This document shows positions 37,111 through 44,140 of a stretch of DNA of 46,742 nucleotides, piece by piece. Position 1 is the first letter of the stretch. Each line of letters begins with the position of its first letter. Under the pieces are notes generated by a model. It did not search any database and was not told the DNA's origin. It saw only the letters and a list, made by a program, of their open reading frames with translations. Position numbers and translations under genes: made by a program. Origin of the DNA: a virus; IMG/VR virus record IMGVR_UViG_3300042557_001811, positions 1 to 46,742 of that record; one strand, written 5' to 3'.

Positions 37111-37449
37111 ATGACAATAGAAAAAAAATCAAGATCAAATCCAAAAATAGCCGGCGCTTTAGAGCAGGATAGACATAATTTACAAAAACCCAAAAAACTT
37201 AAGTACAAACTTACACGAGAATCTGACGGCTTAACTAAAGTAGGATATAAGATTAAGTGGGTTAGTTTAAACCAAAGAAAAGATTCTGTTTTTTATACGG
37301 AACCTGCAGTAGGTAGATCTCTATTGTTAGACCCAGGAATAGCATTCACATGGCTTACAACGCCAATCACAGAGTTGTTTTACGTTACAAAAGATAAAAT
37401 TAGATTTAAGACAAACAACTCCATTTATATTTTGGAGATTTTGAAATAA
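37111..37449 (+). CDS. Hypothetical protein (112 aa), last gene of plus-strand block
   Basis: A 112-residue basic protein. The first 30 residues are likely disordered (SRSNPKIAGALEQDRHNLQ), and the remainder is beta-like (YKIKWVSLNQRKDSVFYTEP, SIYILEILK). It ends directly against the minus-strand block: its last base is 37449 and the neighbour's stop starts at 37450. It follows a strong hairpin. Not recognised. It may belong with the virion-associated genes rather than with replication. Confidence 0.6.
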   Translation: MTIEKKSRSNPKIAGALEQDRHNLQKPKKLKYKLTRESDGLTKVGYKIKWVSLNQRKDSVFYTEPAVGRSLLLDPGIAFTWLTTPITELFYVTKDKIRFKTNNSIYILEILK

Positions 37450-37749
37450 TCAGCTACCTTTTTTCCATTTTTTACTTGGAGATGCTGTTTTACTAGGAGC
37501 CCATTTTACTTTATCAGCCCAATATGCAGCACTCATTCTACCTTTTGAAATATTCTTAGCATGCCTTGACTTAAATGCCTCTCTCTGGCCAACAGTTTGA
37601 TTAGTTTTGACACCCTGTTGCCCAAAGCGTATAGTTTTAGTCTTTTCACCTTCCTTAGCAACTACAATGTGAGATTTAGTTGGATGTGATGGTGTTGCTT
37701 TTGGTTTATTATAACCACTAACACCTGCATTTTTAAGTTTAGGTTCCAT
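37450..37749 (-). CDS. Basic small protein of a widespread phage family (99 aa)
   Basis: A 99-residue, strongly basic protein: AGVSGYNKPKATPSHPTKSH, VVAKEGEKTKTIRFGQQGVK, and then SRHAKNISKGRMSAAYWADK with a VKWAPSK ending. I recognise this as a conserved family in the late regions of many marine and freshwater phages, without a known function. It may bind DNA or RNA because of its charge. It is the last gene of the minus-strand block. Confidence 0.75.
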   Translation of the reverse strand: MEPKLKNAGVSGYNKPKATPSHPTKSHIVVAKEGEKTKTIRFGQQGVKTNQTVGQREAFKSRHAKNISKGRMSAAYWADKVKWAPSKTASPSKKWKKGS

Positions 37750-37750
37750 A

Positions 37751-39277
37751 TTATGCTACAGTTATTGGTGCTATGTTAGTACCGAATGCTTCACAAGATG
37801 CTACAGTTATTGACAAATTTGCCTTTTTAACTTTTATATCGCCAGTACCATTATAAGTAGGCGTACCACCTACCCATATTGAAATAGCGTCATTTAAAGC
37901 TAAATTTTTAACAGTCCAGGAGTATGTTCTTGTTGCACTACGACCGGTATCTTCATGGGGAATAAATACATAATCATCCCATTGTACTAAATGTGTAAAT
38001 GGAGCAATAACATTACTTCCACTTGTAGATGATTTTCTAAAGTGAACAGGCATACTGACATGTGTTTCCGTATAATTGGTTGTACCATTAACACCTTGAT
38101 AAGTTAATGTAAGCACTAAATTATATTCTAAATTTGCAGCCGTAGCTTTAAATCCTAATACCCCATTTGCATTTGATACCATAGTTGCATCATTTCCTTT
38201 GTCTACAACCATATTGTAAGTATCATACTTATTATCTAAACAACTTACAATAGTGCTAGATAATGTATTAGTACCCGCATTATAATTAAGACCAGTACCA
38301 ATTACAGCATTAGTTAATTCACCAGCAACAACTGATACAATACCAGGGTTTAAATTCAATGTAACGTCAAATATGCCAGATGTAGTAATAGGATTTGGCG
38401 TTGACACAGAAAACCCAGTTGGCATTACAAGTTGAATAGATGTAACAGTTCCACTTCCACCTGTAGTACTTAATGCACCACCACTTAAAGTAAGACCTGA
38501 GCCCAAAGTTATTGAACCGGTTGAGCCTCCAAAACTTGTCACACCTGTATTTGTAATTACAACTCTATCAAGAGTTCCACCAGTATCTAAAGTAGAAACT
38601 TCTATACCGGTTCCCCCGGCAAAGGTTAAAGTATCTTGAACAGCATCTGGTACAAGTGTATTAGAACCACCAGCAGCAGAACTATTAGCTACAGCAATAT
38701 TGTACCATGCATTTGCAGATGATCCTCCGGTAGCACTTATTGTAATGGTTGATGTCGTAGGTGTAAGATTGGGAGTCACTGTTATACCCGAGCCAGCCAC
38801 TATAGTAGGTAAGGTATGTGTTCTATAATTATAAGCTGTTACTTGTCCAGTTGAATTAACTGTAAGCGCTTCAACAGAACCAAAAACTCCACCATTTCCT
38901 AAAAGTGCAGAATCACTAGTGCTTTGAGTGGAAACATTTGTAAGAGAAAATACAGTACCGGTTAAGGTTAACCCAGTACCTGCAGTATATGTAGTATTTT
39001 GATATTGAGGAATATTTAATACAGTACCAGTTAATGTTGCAGCACCAGATGTGCCTGTAGTAGTTAGCGTTATACTACTGACCGGAATATTTGATACAAT
39101 TGATGCAACTAAATCATCATATCTAATTACATGTGGTGTCATTCTAGGGAAATACGAAGAACCACTCACGGTGCTACTCTGAAATCTTCCAAACTCAAAC
39201 CAGTCACGATTTGAGATTAAAGTTTTAACAGCTTCCTTTTTCTCTAGTAATCCTAGTATCTCTTGTATTAATTGCAT
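37751..39277 (-). CDS. Tail fibre or appendage protein (508 aa)
   Basis: A 508-residue protein rich in Thr, Gly, Ser and Val. From residue 60 to 350 it has repeats of the form TYTAGTGLTLTGTVFSL, GTGLNYNAGTNTLSS, SGGALSTTGGSGTVTS and GIVSVVAGELTN, which are typical of trimeric beta-helical tail fibres and collar fibres. The N-terminus (MQLIQEILGLLEKKEAVKTL) is a short helix shared in style with the gene at 40987 and may be the virion attachment point. The C-terminal 130 residues are a beta-rich globular domain, probably for receptor binding. Only two bases separate it from the next gene. Confidence 0.8.
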   Translation of the reverse strand: MQLIQEILGLLEKKEAVKTLISNRDWFEFGRFQSSTVSGSSYFPRMTPHVIRYDDLVASIVSNIPVSSITLTTTGTSGAATLTGTVLNIPQYQNTTYTAGTGLTLTGTVFSLTNVSTQSTSDSALLGNGGVFGSVEALTVNSTGQVTAYNYRTHTLPTIVAGSGITVTPNLTPTTSTITISATGGSSANAWYNIAVANSSAAGGSNTLVPDAVQDTLTFAGGTGIEVSTLDTGGTLDRVVITNTGVTSFGGSTGSITLGSGLTLSGGALSTTGGSGTVTSIQLVMPTGFSVSTPNPITTSGIFDVTLNLNPGIVSVVAGELTNAVIGTGLNYNAGTNTLSSTIVSCLDNKYDTYNMVVDKGNDATMVSNANGVLGFKATAANLEYNLVLTLTYQGVNGTTNYTETHVSMPVHFRKSSTSGSNVIAPFTHLVQWDDYVFIPHEDTGRSATRTYSWTVKNLALNDAISIWVGGTPTYNGTGDIKVKKANLSITVASCEAFGTNIAPITVA

Positions 39278-39294
39278 GATTAAACTTTAAAATT

Positions 39295-39519
39295 TTAATT
39301 TTCGTTTGCCTTAAATATACCTAATGTAATACCTTCTAGAATTGAATTTTTTGACCATAAAAATACCCAGCCTAATAGCGCAATTGGAATAATTGCAGAC
39401 CACGCGGCAAAATCTTTTTCAAAAAAAATATTCATTACAGTCATACCAACTGCTGATAACAAAAACAACAACCCTATAAAAGTTGTTGTTCCCTCTCTAA
39501 GTCTATCTTTTGGGCTCAT
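39295..39519 (-). CDS. Small membrane protein, holin-like (74 aa)
   Basis: A 74-residue protein with two likely transmembrane helices (FIGLLFLLSAVGMTVMNIFF and WSAIIPIALLGWVFLWS) separated by a short acidic loop, with a charged N-terminus (MSPKDRLREG). Size and topology match many phage holins. It sits beside the probable spanin gene, overlapping it by 4 bases, so a role in lysis is reasonable. It is not proven, and no endolysin is in the window. Confidence 0.65.
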   Translation of the reverse strand: MSPKDRLREGTTTFIGLLFLLSAVGMTVMNIFFEKDFAAWSAIIPIALLGWVFLWSKNSILEGITLGIFKANEN

Positions 39520-40019
39520 CTTATAACTAGTTTAAAAAAATTAAACAAAACTGATCTATAGGTAATTAAAAAAATTAAAGTGCTAAAAGCAGACCAAATA
39601 ACTAATGGCCATTTCCACCAATACTCTTTATATACTTTAACCGGTTTTTCAACTTTTTTTTCTATATACTTGTAGTAAACTTCAGTGGATCCTTTAATAT
39701 ATACTTTAAACGTATCAGTTTTTGCTTTAAGCTTAAATGTATTGTTTTTAAGCGCTACATTTAAGTCAATTACTCTACCTTGTAAAATAGCAACTTCACG
39801 CATATGAACGTTGCCAATACTATCACAAAAAAGAAGTGCTTCAACATAAGAACTATCTGGTTCAATTTCTACAACAGTATCTTTTATGTAAATACTGTCT
39901 CTAGTGTAATGTTCGGTATGTGTTTTACATTCATTACAAATTTTATCTCTTTGCCTTTTTGTGACAAAGCAAGAATTTAGAATTAAAAAACTTAAAATGA
40001 ATATAAAATATTTTTTCAT
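39516..40019 (-). CDS. Probable unimolecular spanin (lipoprotein with C-terminal TM helix)
   Basis: A 167-residue protein with lipoprotein signal MKKYFIFILSFLILNSC (lipidation at Cys17). The periplasmic part of about 110 residues is rich in Thr, Lys and Val, beta-like (KTDTFKVYIKGSTEVYYKYI). A C-terminal transmembrane helix, WPLVIWSAFSTLIFLITY, is followed by a basic end. This dual anchoring, outer-membrane lipid plus inner-membrane helix, is the hallmark of u-spanins, which fuse the membranes in the last lysis step. It lies between a holin-like gene and small unknown genes. Confidence 0.7.
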   Translation of the reverse strand: MKKYFIFILSFLILNSCFVTKRQRDKICNECKTHTEHYTRDSIYIKDTVVEIEPDSSYVEALLFCDSIGNVHMREVAILQGRVIDLNVALKNNTFKLKAKTDTFKVYIKGSTEVYYKYIEKKVEKPVKVYKEYWWKWPLVIWSAFSTLIFLITYRSVLFNFFKLVIR

Positions 40020-40235
40020 CTACTTCTTTTTAATAACTTTTTTAGCCGGCGCAGTTCCAATGCCAGATACCATTCCACCTAACATTTTAACTTGCTCTGC
40101 TGCAGCTCTTTTTACTTTTGATAGCAAAGCTTTATCTTTTTGAATTTCATTGTATCTGCTTATAGTGCTCATTGCAGATTCAATAGCCCATTTTTCTTCA
40201 CGTGCTTTGTCTTCTTTTGACATTTTCATTTTCAT
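40020..40235 (-). CDS. Small basic hypothetical protein (71 aa)
   Basis: A 71-residue, lysine- and methionine-rich protein. Its helical first two thirds (EDKAREEKWAIESAMSTISR, DKALLSKVKRAAAEQVKML) lead to a Gly-rich flexible end (GGMVSGIGTAPAKKVIKKK). It is adjacent to the spanin gene (no gap). I do not recognise the family. It resembles in character the other tiny basic proteins of this block. Confidence 0.6.
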   Translation of the reverse strand: MKMKMSKEDKAREEKWAIESAMSTISRYNEIQKDKALLSKVKRAAAEQVKMLGGMVSGIGTAPAKKVIKKK

Positions 40236-40255
40236 ATTTTTTAAATTTAGAGGGT

Positions 40256-40522
40256 TTATCTATATTGTTTAGCTTTTTCTTTTGCTGATTTAGGTTGTGA
40301 AACAAATTGTTTTCCTTTTTTGTTTCCTTCGGCTTTAGCTTTATTTGTAGCCGCTTTCTCACCCGGTGATAAAGCTCCCCAAGCGGCCTCAGGTAAGTAC
40401 CTTTTAGTACCTTTAGACTTTACTTCTTTAGATGAACCTTTCTTCTTATTTGCATAAGTACCAGATGTCATCCACTTTTGCGCAGTCCAATCTCTAAGGC
40501 TTTGTTGAGGATCTTTAGCCAT
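40256..40522 (-). CDS. Small basic protein of a widespread phage family (88 aa)
   Basis: An 88-residue basic protein with the conserved phrases KDPQQSLRDWTAQKWMTSGT, RYLPEAAWGALSPGEKAA and GNKKGKQFVSQPKSAKEK. I recognise this set as a short conserved family of phages and some large eukaryotic viruses; its role is unknown, but it is often near virion genes. It overlaps the gene upstream by one base (TAATG). Confidence 0.75.
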   Translation of the reverse strand: MAKDPQQSLRDWTAQKWMTSGTYANKKKGSSKEVKSKGTKRYLPEAAWGALSPGEKAATNKAKAEGNKKGKQFVSQPKSAKEKAKQYR

Positions 40523-40782
40523 TACTTTTTAGTTTTAACGACTCCGCCAGTCTTTAGTTTGCCAACAACCTTATTAGCTCTTGCATTAGAATAAGAATTC
40601 TTTTGATCTTTTTTTTCTTTTTCGGAGATTCTTTTTTCTCTGGTATCTATTTCTTTATTTACCCTAGCATTTTTTTGAGCTAGAGTTTCCTTTATATTTT
40701 GTTCTCCACCAACTTGTGCTTTTTTAATTACAGAACCACCTACCTTGTATTTGATTCCTGCTTTTTTCATATTTGCGGGCAT
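40522..40782 (-). CDS. Small basic hypothetical protein (86 aa)
   Basis: An 86-residue very basic protein with a Gly/Val start (KAGIKYKVGGSVIKKAQVGG), a long charged helix (AQKNARVNKEIDTREKRISE) and a lysine-rich end (VVGKLKTGGVVKTKK). MGG- and KVGG-type motifs are frequent in tiny structural proteins of phages. Its stop overlaps the next start (TAATG). Function unknown. Confidence 0.6.
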   Translation of the reverse strand: MPANMKKAGIKYKVGGSVIKKAQVGGEQNIKETLAQKNARVNKEIDTREKRISEKEKKDQKNSYSNARANKVVGKLKTGGVVKTKK

Positions 40783-40799
40783 AATTTTATTTTTTAATA

Positions 40800-40985
40800 T
40801 TACCTTTTAGTTTTATATCCGCCGCCTTTAGATTTATATTCTCTAGCAAGCATTTGTGCTTTCCTAGCGGACCATTCTCCAGGATCACCACCTTTAGTGC
40901 CGGCTTTAATCTTTTTAAACAGCGATTCTCTCATACCTGGTTTGGTATAAGTACCTGCTGAATTTACTTTGCTTTTTGCTTTCAT
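40800..40985 (-). CDS. Small basic protein of a widespread virus family (61 aa)
   Basis: A 61-residue protein almost entirely made of one conserved domain: KSKVNSAGTYTKPGMRESLF, KKIKAGTKGGDPGEWSARKA and QMLAREYKSKGGGYKTK. I recognise this as a short family found in cyanophages, other phages and some giant viruses. It has strong positive charge and no known biochemical role. It is probably abundant in the virion or binds nucleic acid. It follows 1 base after the gene upstream. Confidence 0.8.
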   Translation of the reverse strand: MKAKSKVNSAGTYTKPGMRESLFKKIKAGTKGGDPGEWSARKAQMLAREYKSKGGGYKTKR

Positions 40986-40986
40986 G

Positions 40987-41304
40987 TTAAAAACTAGTTA
41001 AAGTAGCTCTTTTCCAAACATTTGCCGCAGTGCACACATATATATAATTTGCATCAACTCTAATATCACCAGGCTCACCTGGATCTGAAGCCGTTGTGAC
41101 AGTTTCTTTTTTTATTTTATTAGATGGAATGTTTGCAATATCTGACACCTTTGCTAGCGAAACACTTTTGTAAGGTACTGGAGATGCTATTCCTAGGATA
41201 TCCGGCTCCTTATGTAAACCTATAACAAATACATCATCCTTAGAAAGCTCTTTTACATACTGCTTTCTTTTAATTAAGGACATTATATCAGTTAAAATGT
41301 TCAT
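40987..41304 (-). CDS. Appendage-type protein with shared N-terminus (105 aa)
   Basis: A 105-residue protein. The first 30 residues (MNILTDIMSLIKRKQYVKEL and on) parallel the N-terminus of the tail-fibre protein at 37751 (MQLIQEILGLLEKKEAVKTL). The end reads GDIRVDANYIYVCTAANVWK, a strand pair frequent in phage fibre tips. I use ATG 41304; an upstream start would read into the preceding gene. It may be a short fibre attached to the same site. The similarity is seen by eye. Confidence 0.65.
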   Translation of the reverse strand: MNILTDIMSLIKRKQYVKELSKDDVFVIGLHKEPDILGIASPVPYKSVSLAKVSDIANIPSNKIKKETVTTASDPGEPGDIRVDANYIYVCTAANVWKRATLTSF

Positions 41305-41305
41305 T

Positions 41306-41605
41306 TTATTTACTTCTTGATTTAAAACTGTTAGTTCTTGATTGCATACTACCACCAATTTGTTTTTTCATAACCGGTTCTTTGTACTTCATCTTTTTAA
41401 CGCCTCCACCTCCACGCATCTTTTCTACAAAATTATCAGACATATCCATACTTCCTCCCATTTGCATTTTAGACAAGAATTTTTCTCCGCCCATTTGCTT
41501 ATATCCCATTTTATTACGGACTTCTGTAGGCAATTTACCAAGACCTTTATTATCAGATGGCACATTTTTCAACTGAGAGTTATCTCCAAATTTAGATTTT
41601 TTCAT
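41306..41605 (-). CDS. Gly/Met-rich small structural-type protein (99 aa)
   Basis: A 99-residue basic protein full of Met, Gly and Lys (GLGKLPTEVRNKMGYKQMGG, MQMGGSMDMSDNFVEK, MRGGGGVKKMKYKEPVMK). Such low-complexity MGG-rich proteins occur near virion genes of many environmental phages. It has no folded domain that I can name. It starts 10 bases after the stop of the gene upstream. Antisense frames over this stretch are shadows. Confidence 0.65.
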   Translation of the reverse strand: MKKSKFGDNSQLKNVPSDNKGLGKLPTEVRNKMGYKQMGGEKFLSKMQMGGSMDMSDNFVEKMRGGGGVKKMKYKEPVMKKQIGGSMQSRTNSFKSRSK

Positions 41606-41615
41606 GATTGCGTTA

Positions 41616-41768
41616 TTAAGTGATTATAAATTTTAAAGTAAAGCATACGATGTGTATGTGAATTTCATACTTAGGCATGCGAGGATTTTTACTATGTATA
41701 GTCTCCCATCCTATGAGAAATTTCTCATAAGGTAAGTTAAGATATAATTCAAATTCAATATTGTTCAT
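41616..41768 (-). CDS. Small hypothetical protein (50 aa)
   Basis: A 50-residue frame between two clear minus-strand genes: MNNIEFELYLNLPYEKFLIG then WETIHSKNPRMPKYEIHIHI. Unlike its neighbours it is neutral and beta-like. It starts 7 bases after the previous stop and ends 10 bases before the next start. That spacing and its codon pattern support a gene, but I do not recognise it. Confidence 0.55.
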   Translation of the reverse strand: MNNIEFELYLNLPYEKFLIGWETIHSKNPRMPKYEIHIHIVCFTLKFIIT

Positions 41769-41775
41769 TTTACTA

Positions 41776-41904
41776 TTATTTACCTTGACCTCTGTATGGT
41801 TTTTTGTATAACTTGCTCATTTTGCTTTTGCTAGTTTTAGTCTTAGCATTAACACCTGGCCTTGAAACTTTAGGTTTTTTATTGACAATAGTTTGAGTTT
41901 TCAT
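41776..41904 (-). CDS. Tiny basic protein (42 aa)
   Basis: A 42-residue, lysine-rich protein: KTQTIVNKKPKVSRPGVNA then SKSKMSKLYKKPYRGQGK. It overlaps the upstream stop (TAATG), so it is coupled. The KLYKKPYRGQGK end looks like conserved endings of tiny phage proteins I have seen (KPYRGQG), suggesting a family of the same kind as its neighbours. Confidence 0.6.
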   Translation of the reverse strand: MKTQTIVNKKPKVSRPGVNAKTKTSKSKMSKLYKKPYRGQGK

Positions 41905-42095
41905 TACTTCTTAAGTTTAGAAAGTGTAATAGCAAGTCTAGCTCTTTTAGCTGTTTTATCATTACCTTTTGCCTTTTCTTTTAACCAATCTTTTTTAATT
42001 GTACCGTCTTTAGACACGGCTCCTGCTCTTTTAGCAGTAGCAGTTAATGAACCGGGCTTCTTAATAGCGCCCTTAATCCAGTTTTTTTTGTCCAT
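41904..42095 (-). CDS. Small basic protein (63 aa)
   Basis: A 63-residue basic protein: MDKKNWIKGAIKKPGSLTAT, AKRAGAVSKDGTIKKDWLKE and ARLAITLSKLKK. KNWIKGAIKKPGALTATAKR-like sequences are a known short conserved motif in phages and giant viruses, so this is a real gene despite its size. It overlaps the gene upstream by 23 bases and is coupled to the next by TAATG. Confidence 0.75.
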   Translation of the reverse strand: MDKKNWIKGAIKKPGSLTATAKRAGAVSKDGTIKKDWLKEKAKGNDKTAKRARLAITLSKLKK

Positions 42096-42249
42096 TGCGC
42101 TTAGTTTTAACGGTTTTTTCTGGCTTTTTGCACTCTAAAGGTGCAGTTTCAAGACTTTTTTCTTGATCAGAATAAGGCTTAAAATAAAAATCTTTACAGA
42201 AAACGCAGGAAAAAGCATTTGCGAGAAATTTCTTTAGACAAGTGAACAT
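42073..42249 (-). CDS. Small cysteine-containing hypothetical protein (58 aa)
   Basis: A 58-residue frame: MFTCLKKFLANAFSCVFCKD, then an acidic stretch with ETAPLECKKPEKT and a basic end. The Cys-rich hydrophobic N-terminus could be a metal site or a short amphipathic helix. It overlaps the following gene by 23 bases in another frame. Both are plausible, as the block is tightly packed, but this one is the less certain. Confidence 0.4.
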   Translation of the reverse strand: MFTCLKKFLANAFSCVFCKDFYFKPYSDQEKSLETAPLECKKPEKTVKTKRNGQKKLD

Positions 42250-42298
42250 AAATAAACTTTATATAACTAATATACAAATAAATTTGAATAAAATCAAG

Positions 42299-42613
42299 TT
42301 ATTTGTTTTTTAATCTCTCATTTTCCTTTTCAAGAAAGGTAACTTTAACTCTTAGTTCACTGACTTCACGCGTTAAATTAAGTATTTGATCTCTCATTTG
42401 ATCTTTTTCCAATGAGCTCTCAGTCAAAAGCTTTTCTAATCTTTTAACCCGATCTCTTAAGTCATCTCTATACATATTCTGTTCATTTTTTTCATTTTGA
42501 ATATCCCTATTTTTTAACTTTAACCTGGATTCATAGAATTTCCAAGCGCCGGCTGAAAAAAGAACTGTAAAAATAGTTGCCAAAAGAGTGGTTAAATTGT
42601 CTATAGTTTCCAT
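42299..42613 (-). CDS. Membrane-anchored coiled-coil protein (104 aa)
   Basis: A 104-residue protein with one N-terminal transmembrane helix (LTTLLATIFTVLFSAGAWKF) followed by a long coiled coil (DLRDRVKRLEKLLTESSLEK, then ILNLTREVSELRVKVTFLEK). Membrane helix plus coiled coil is the layout of phage holin partners, pinholin-like and spanin-like proteins. It starts 1 base after the next membrane protein's stop. A lysis role is reasonable but unproven. Confidence 0.7.
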   Translation of the reverse strand: METIDNLTTLLATIFTVLFSAGAWKFYESRLKLKNRDIQNEKNEQNMYRDDLRDRVKRLEKLLTESSLEKDQMRDQILNLTREVSELRVKVTFLEKENERLKNK

Positions 42614-42614
42614 T

Positions 42615-42989
42615 TTATTTAATTGATAAACATTTCCTTGTTATTGTGGTTAGATTAAAAAAGGCAAAAAAGCTAATAATTACCCATACCCAGTGATAAA
42701 CATCATTAGGTAATGTTTCTTTTATGAAAAAGTATGCAACCACAGCAGTTGAAAATAAAAAATTACCAAAAGCCAAAATCTTTCTTGTTTGAATTGTATG
42801 TAAGCAAACAGCCTTTATTGTAGCCGCCCCTAGTAAAATGGACGGTATAACTAAGTAATAGTTAAAACCCATCTCTAAAGTATAAAAGATAGGAAACATG
42901 AGTAGCCAAATTAAACCCTGTCCCACTTCAGTTTTTTCAGAATCGTAGTAATAAAAAATACTTTTTAATCTTTCAAGCATAACAAACAT
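42615..42989 (-). CDS. Membrane protein with four TM helices (124 aa)
   Basis: A 124-residue protein with about four transmembrane segments (GLIWLLMFPIFYTLEMGFNY, LVIPSILLGAATIKAVCL, ILAFGNFLFSTAVVAYFF, WVWVIISFFAFFNLTTI). The start could be the first ATG (42989) or the one three codons on (42980). It is the first gene of the minus-strand block, 170 bases from nrdB. Together with the coiled-coil membrane protein it may be part of lysis or envelope interaction. Not recognised. Confidence 0.7.
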   Translation of the reverse strand: MFVMLERLKSIFYYYDSEKTEVGQGLIWLLMFPIFYTLEMGFNYYLVIPSILLGAATIKAVCLHTIQTRKILAFGNFLFSTAVVAYFFIKETLPNDVYHWVWVIISFFAFFNLTTITRKCLSIK

Positions 42990-43159
42990 AAACCCTTATT
43001 ATAAAATACAAAATAATTTTCTTATTTTATAGTAAAATCTAAAAATATATTTAAGCAGTTGATATTCAACTTTTTATGAATTATTTGAAAAAAAATTAGG
43101 ATAGTTATAGAATATACTGTAATTTAGTTTTGTATCAAATTTAAATCTTAAACTAATAA
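42990..43159. promoter_or_regulatory. Divergent promoter region between minus block and nrdB
   Basis: A 170-base gap, the largest in the window, between divergent genes. It holds TAGTTTTG (43125-43132, fits TAnnTTTG) 28 bases before nrdB, and a perfect inverted repeat AGTTGA-TAT-TCAACT at 43057-43071 followed by TTTTT, probably an operator or a short terminator. The minus-strand side has only a near match (TATTTTG). Confidence 0.55.
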
Positions 43160-44140
43160 ATGAACAAAAACATCTTTCAACCTAGAATTAATATTTTACC
43201 CTATGAGTATCCGCAACTTTTAAACTATAAAGATGCAATAAGACACTCTTACTGGATTGACACAGAGTATAATTTTACCACTGATATTGATGACTTTAGA
43301 GTAAAAGTTAGTGATTCAGAACGGGAAGTCATAAAGCGAACCATGCTGGCCATTGCCCAAATTGAGGTTAATGTAAAGACCTTTTGGGCAGATATGTATA
43401 AAAGAATGCCAATCACTGAAATTGGAGATGTCGGAATGACATTTGCAGAGTCTGAGGTCCGGCATAAAGATGCTTATGCAAGACTACTTAGAATTTTGGG
43501 TCTTGAAAAAGAGTTTGAAACAGTTATAGAAATACCTGCTATTTCAGATCGGATTAAGTATTTAAGGAAGTACTTGGACGGGACACGGAGTAAAGATGAT
43601 AAAATGTACACTAAGTCAGTACTACTATTTTCTCTATTCATAGAGCATGTCAGTCTATTTAGTCAATTCCTGATTATGATGTCTTTTAATAAAGAAAGGA
43701 ATCTTTTTAAAGGCATCTCAAATGTTGTTGAAGCAACTAGTAAAGAGGAGGATATCCATGGCAACTTTGGTGCTGAAATCATCAATATTATTAAATCTGA
43801 AAATCCGGATTGGTTTGATTCAGATTTTAACGAACTTATCTATTCAGCATGTAAAAAAGCTTTTTCTGCAGAATGCGGGATACTGGATTGGATATTTGAA
43901 AAAGGAGAATTAGAGTTTCTTTCTAAGGAAACAATCAAAATATTCATTATGAATAGATTTAACAACTCTCTTCAAAAAATTGGTATGGACCCATTATTTG
44001 AAGTAAACCAAAAAGATTTAGAAAAAACCCATTGGTTTGAGGTTGAAATTACAGCCACAAAGGAAGGTGACTTCTTTTATAAAAAACAAATAGACTATAA
44101 CAAAAAATCAAAAGCAATTACAAAAGATGACTTATTCTAA
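43160..44140 (+). CDS. nrdB: Ribonucleotide reductase class I, small subunit (R2)
   Basis: A 326-residue protein with the R2 metal and radical residues. FAESEVRHKDAYARLL near residues 96-110 gives Glu, His and the radical Tyr in the ExxHxxxY pattern. LFIEHVSLFSQF near 160 and EEDIHGNFGAE near 195 give the second Glu set and the ExxH. A Glu in AQIEVNVKTFW may replace the usual first Asp ligand. The C-terminus ends ITKDDLF, which in R2 proteins docks to R1. It makes the diiron-tyrosyl radical used by NrdA. It overlaps nrdA by 14 bases. Confidence 0.93.
   Translation: MNKNIFQPRINILPYEYPQLLNYKDAIRHSYWIDTEYNFTTDIDDFRVKVSDSEREVIKRTMLAIAQIEVNVKTFWADMYKRMPITEIGDVGMTFAESEVRHKDAYARLLRILGLEKEFETVIEIPAISDRIKYLRKYLDGTRSKDDKMYTKSVLLFSLFIEHVSLFSQFLIMMSFNKERNLFKGISNVVEATSKEEDIHGNFGAEIINIIKSENPDWFDSDFNELIYSACKKAFSAECGILDWIFEKGELEFLSKETIKIFIMNRFNNSLQKIGMDPLFEVNQKDLEKTHWFEVEITATKEGDFFYKKQIDYNKKSKAITKDDLF

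Noticed and set aside
41342-41623. Plus-strand open frames over the small basic protein genes
   Set aside because: They are antisense to a tightly packed minus-strand operon, have odd His/Phe-rich composition and overlap each other; the minus-strand frames make recognised families.
42990-43159. Replication origin in the divergent gap
   Set aside because: It is AT-rich with a single dyad, but there are no iterated binding boxes; the whole genome is AT-rich, so this is not enough.
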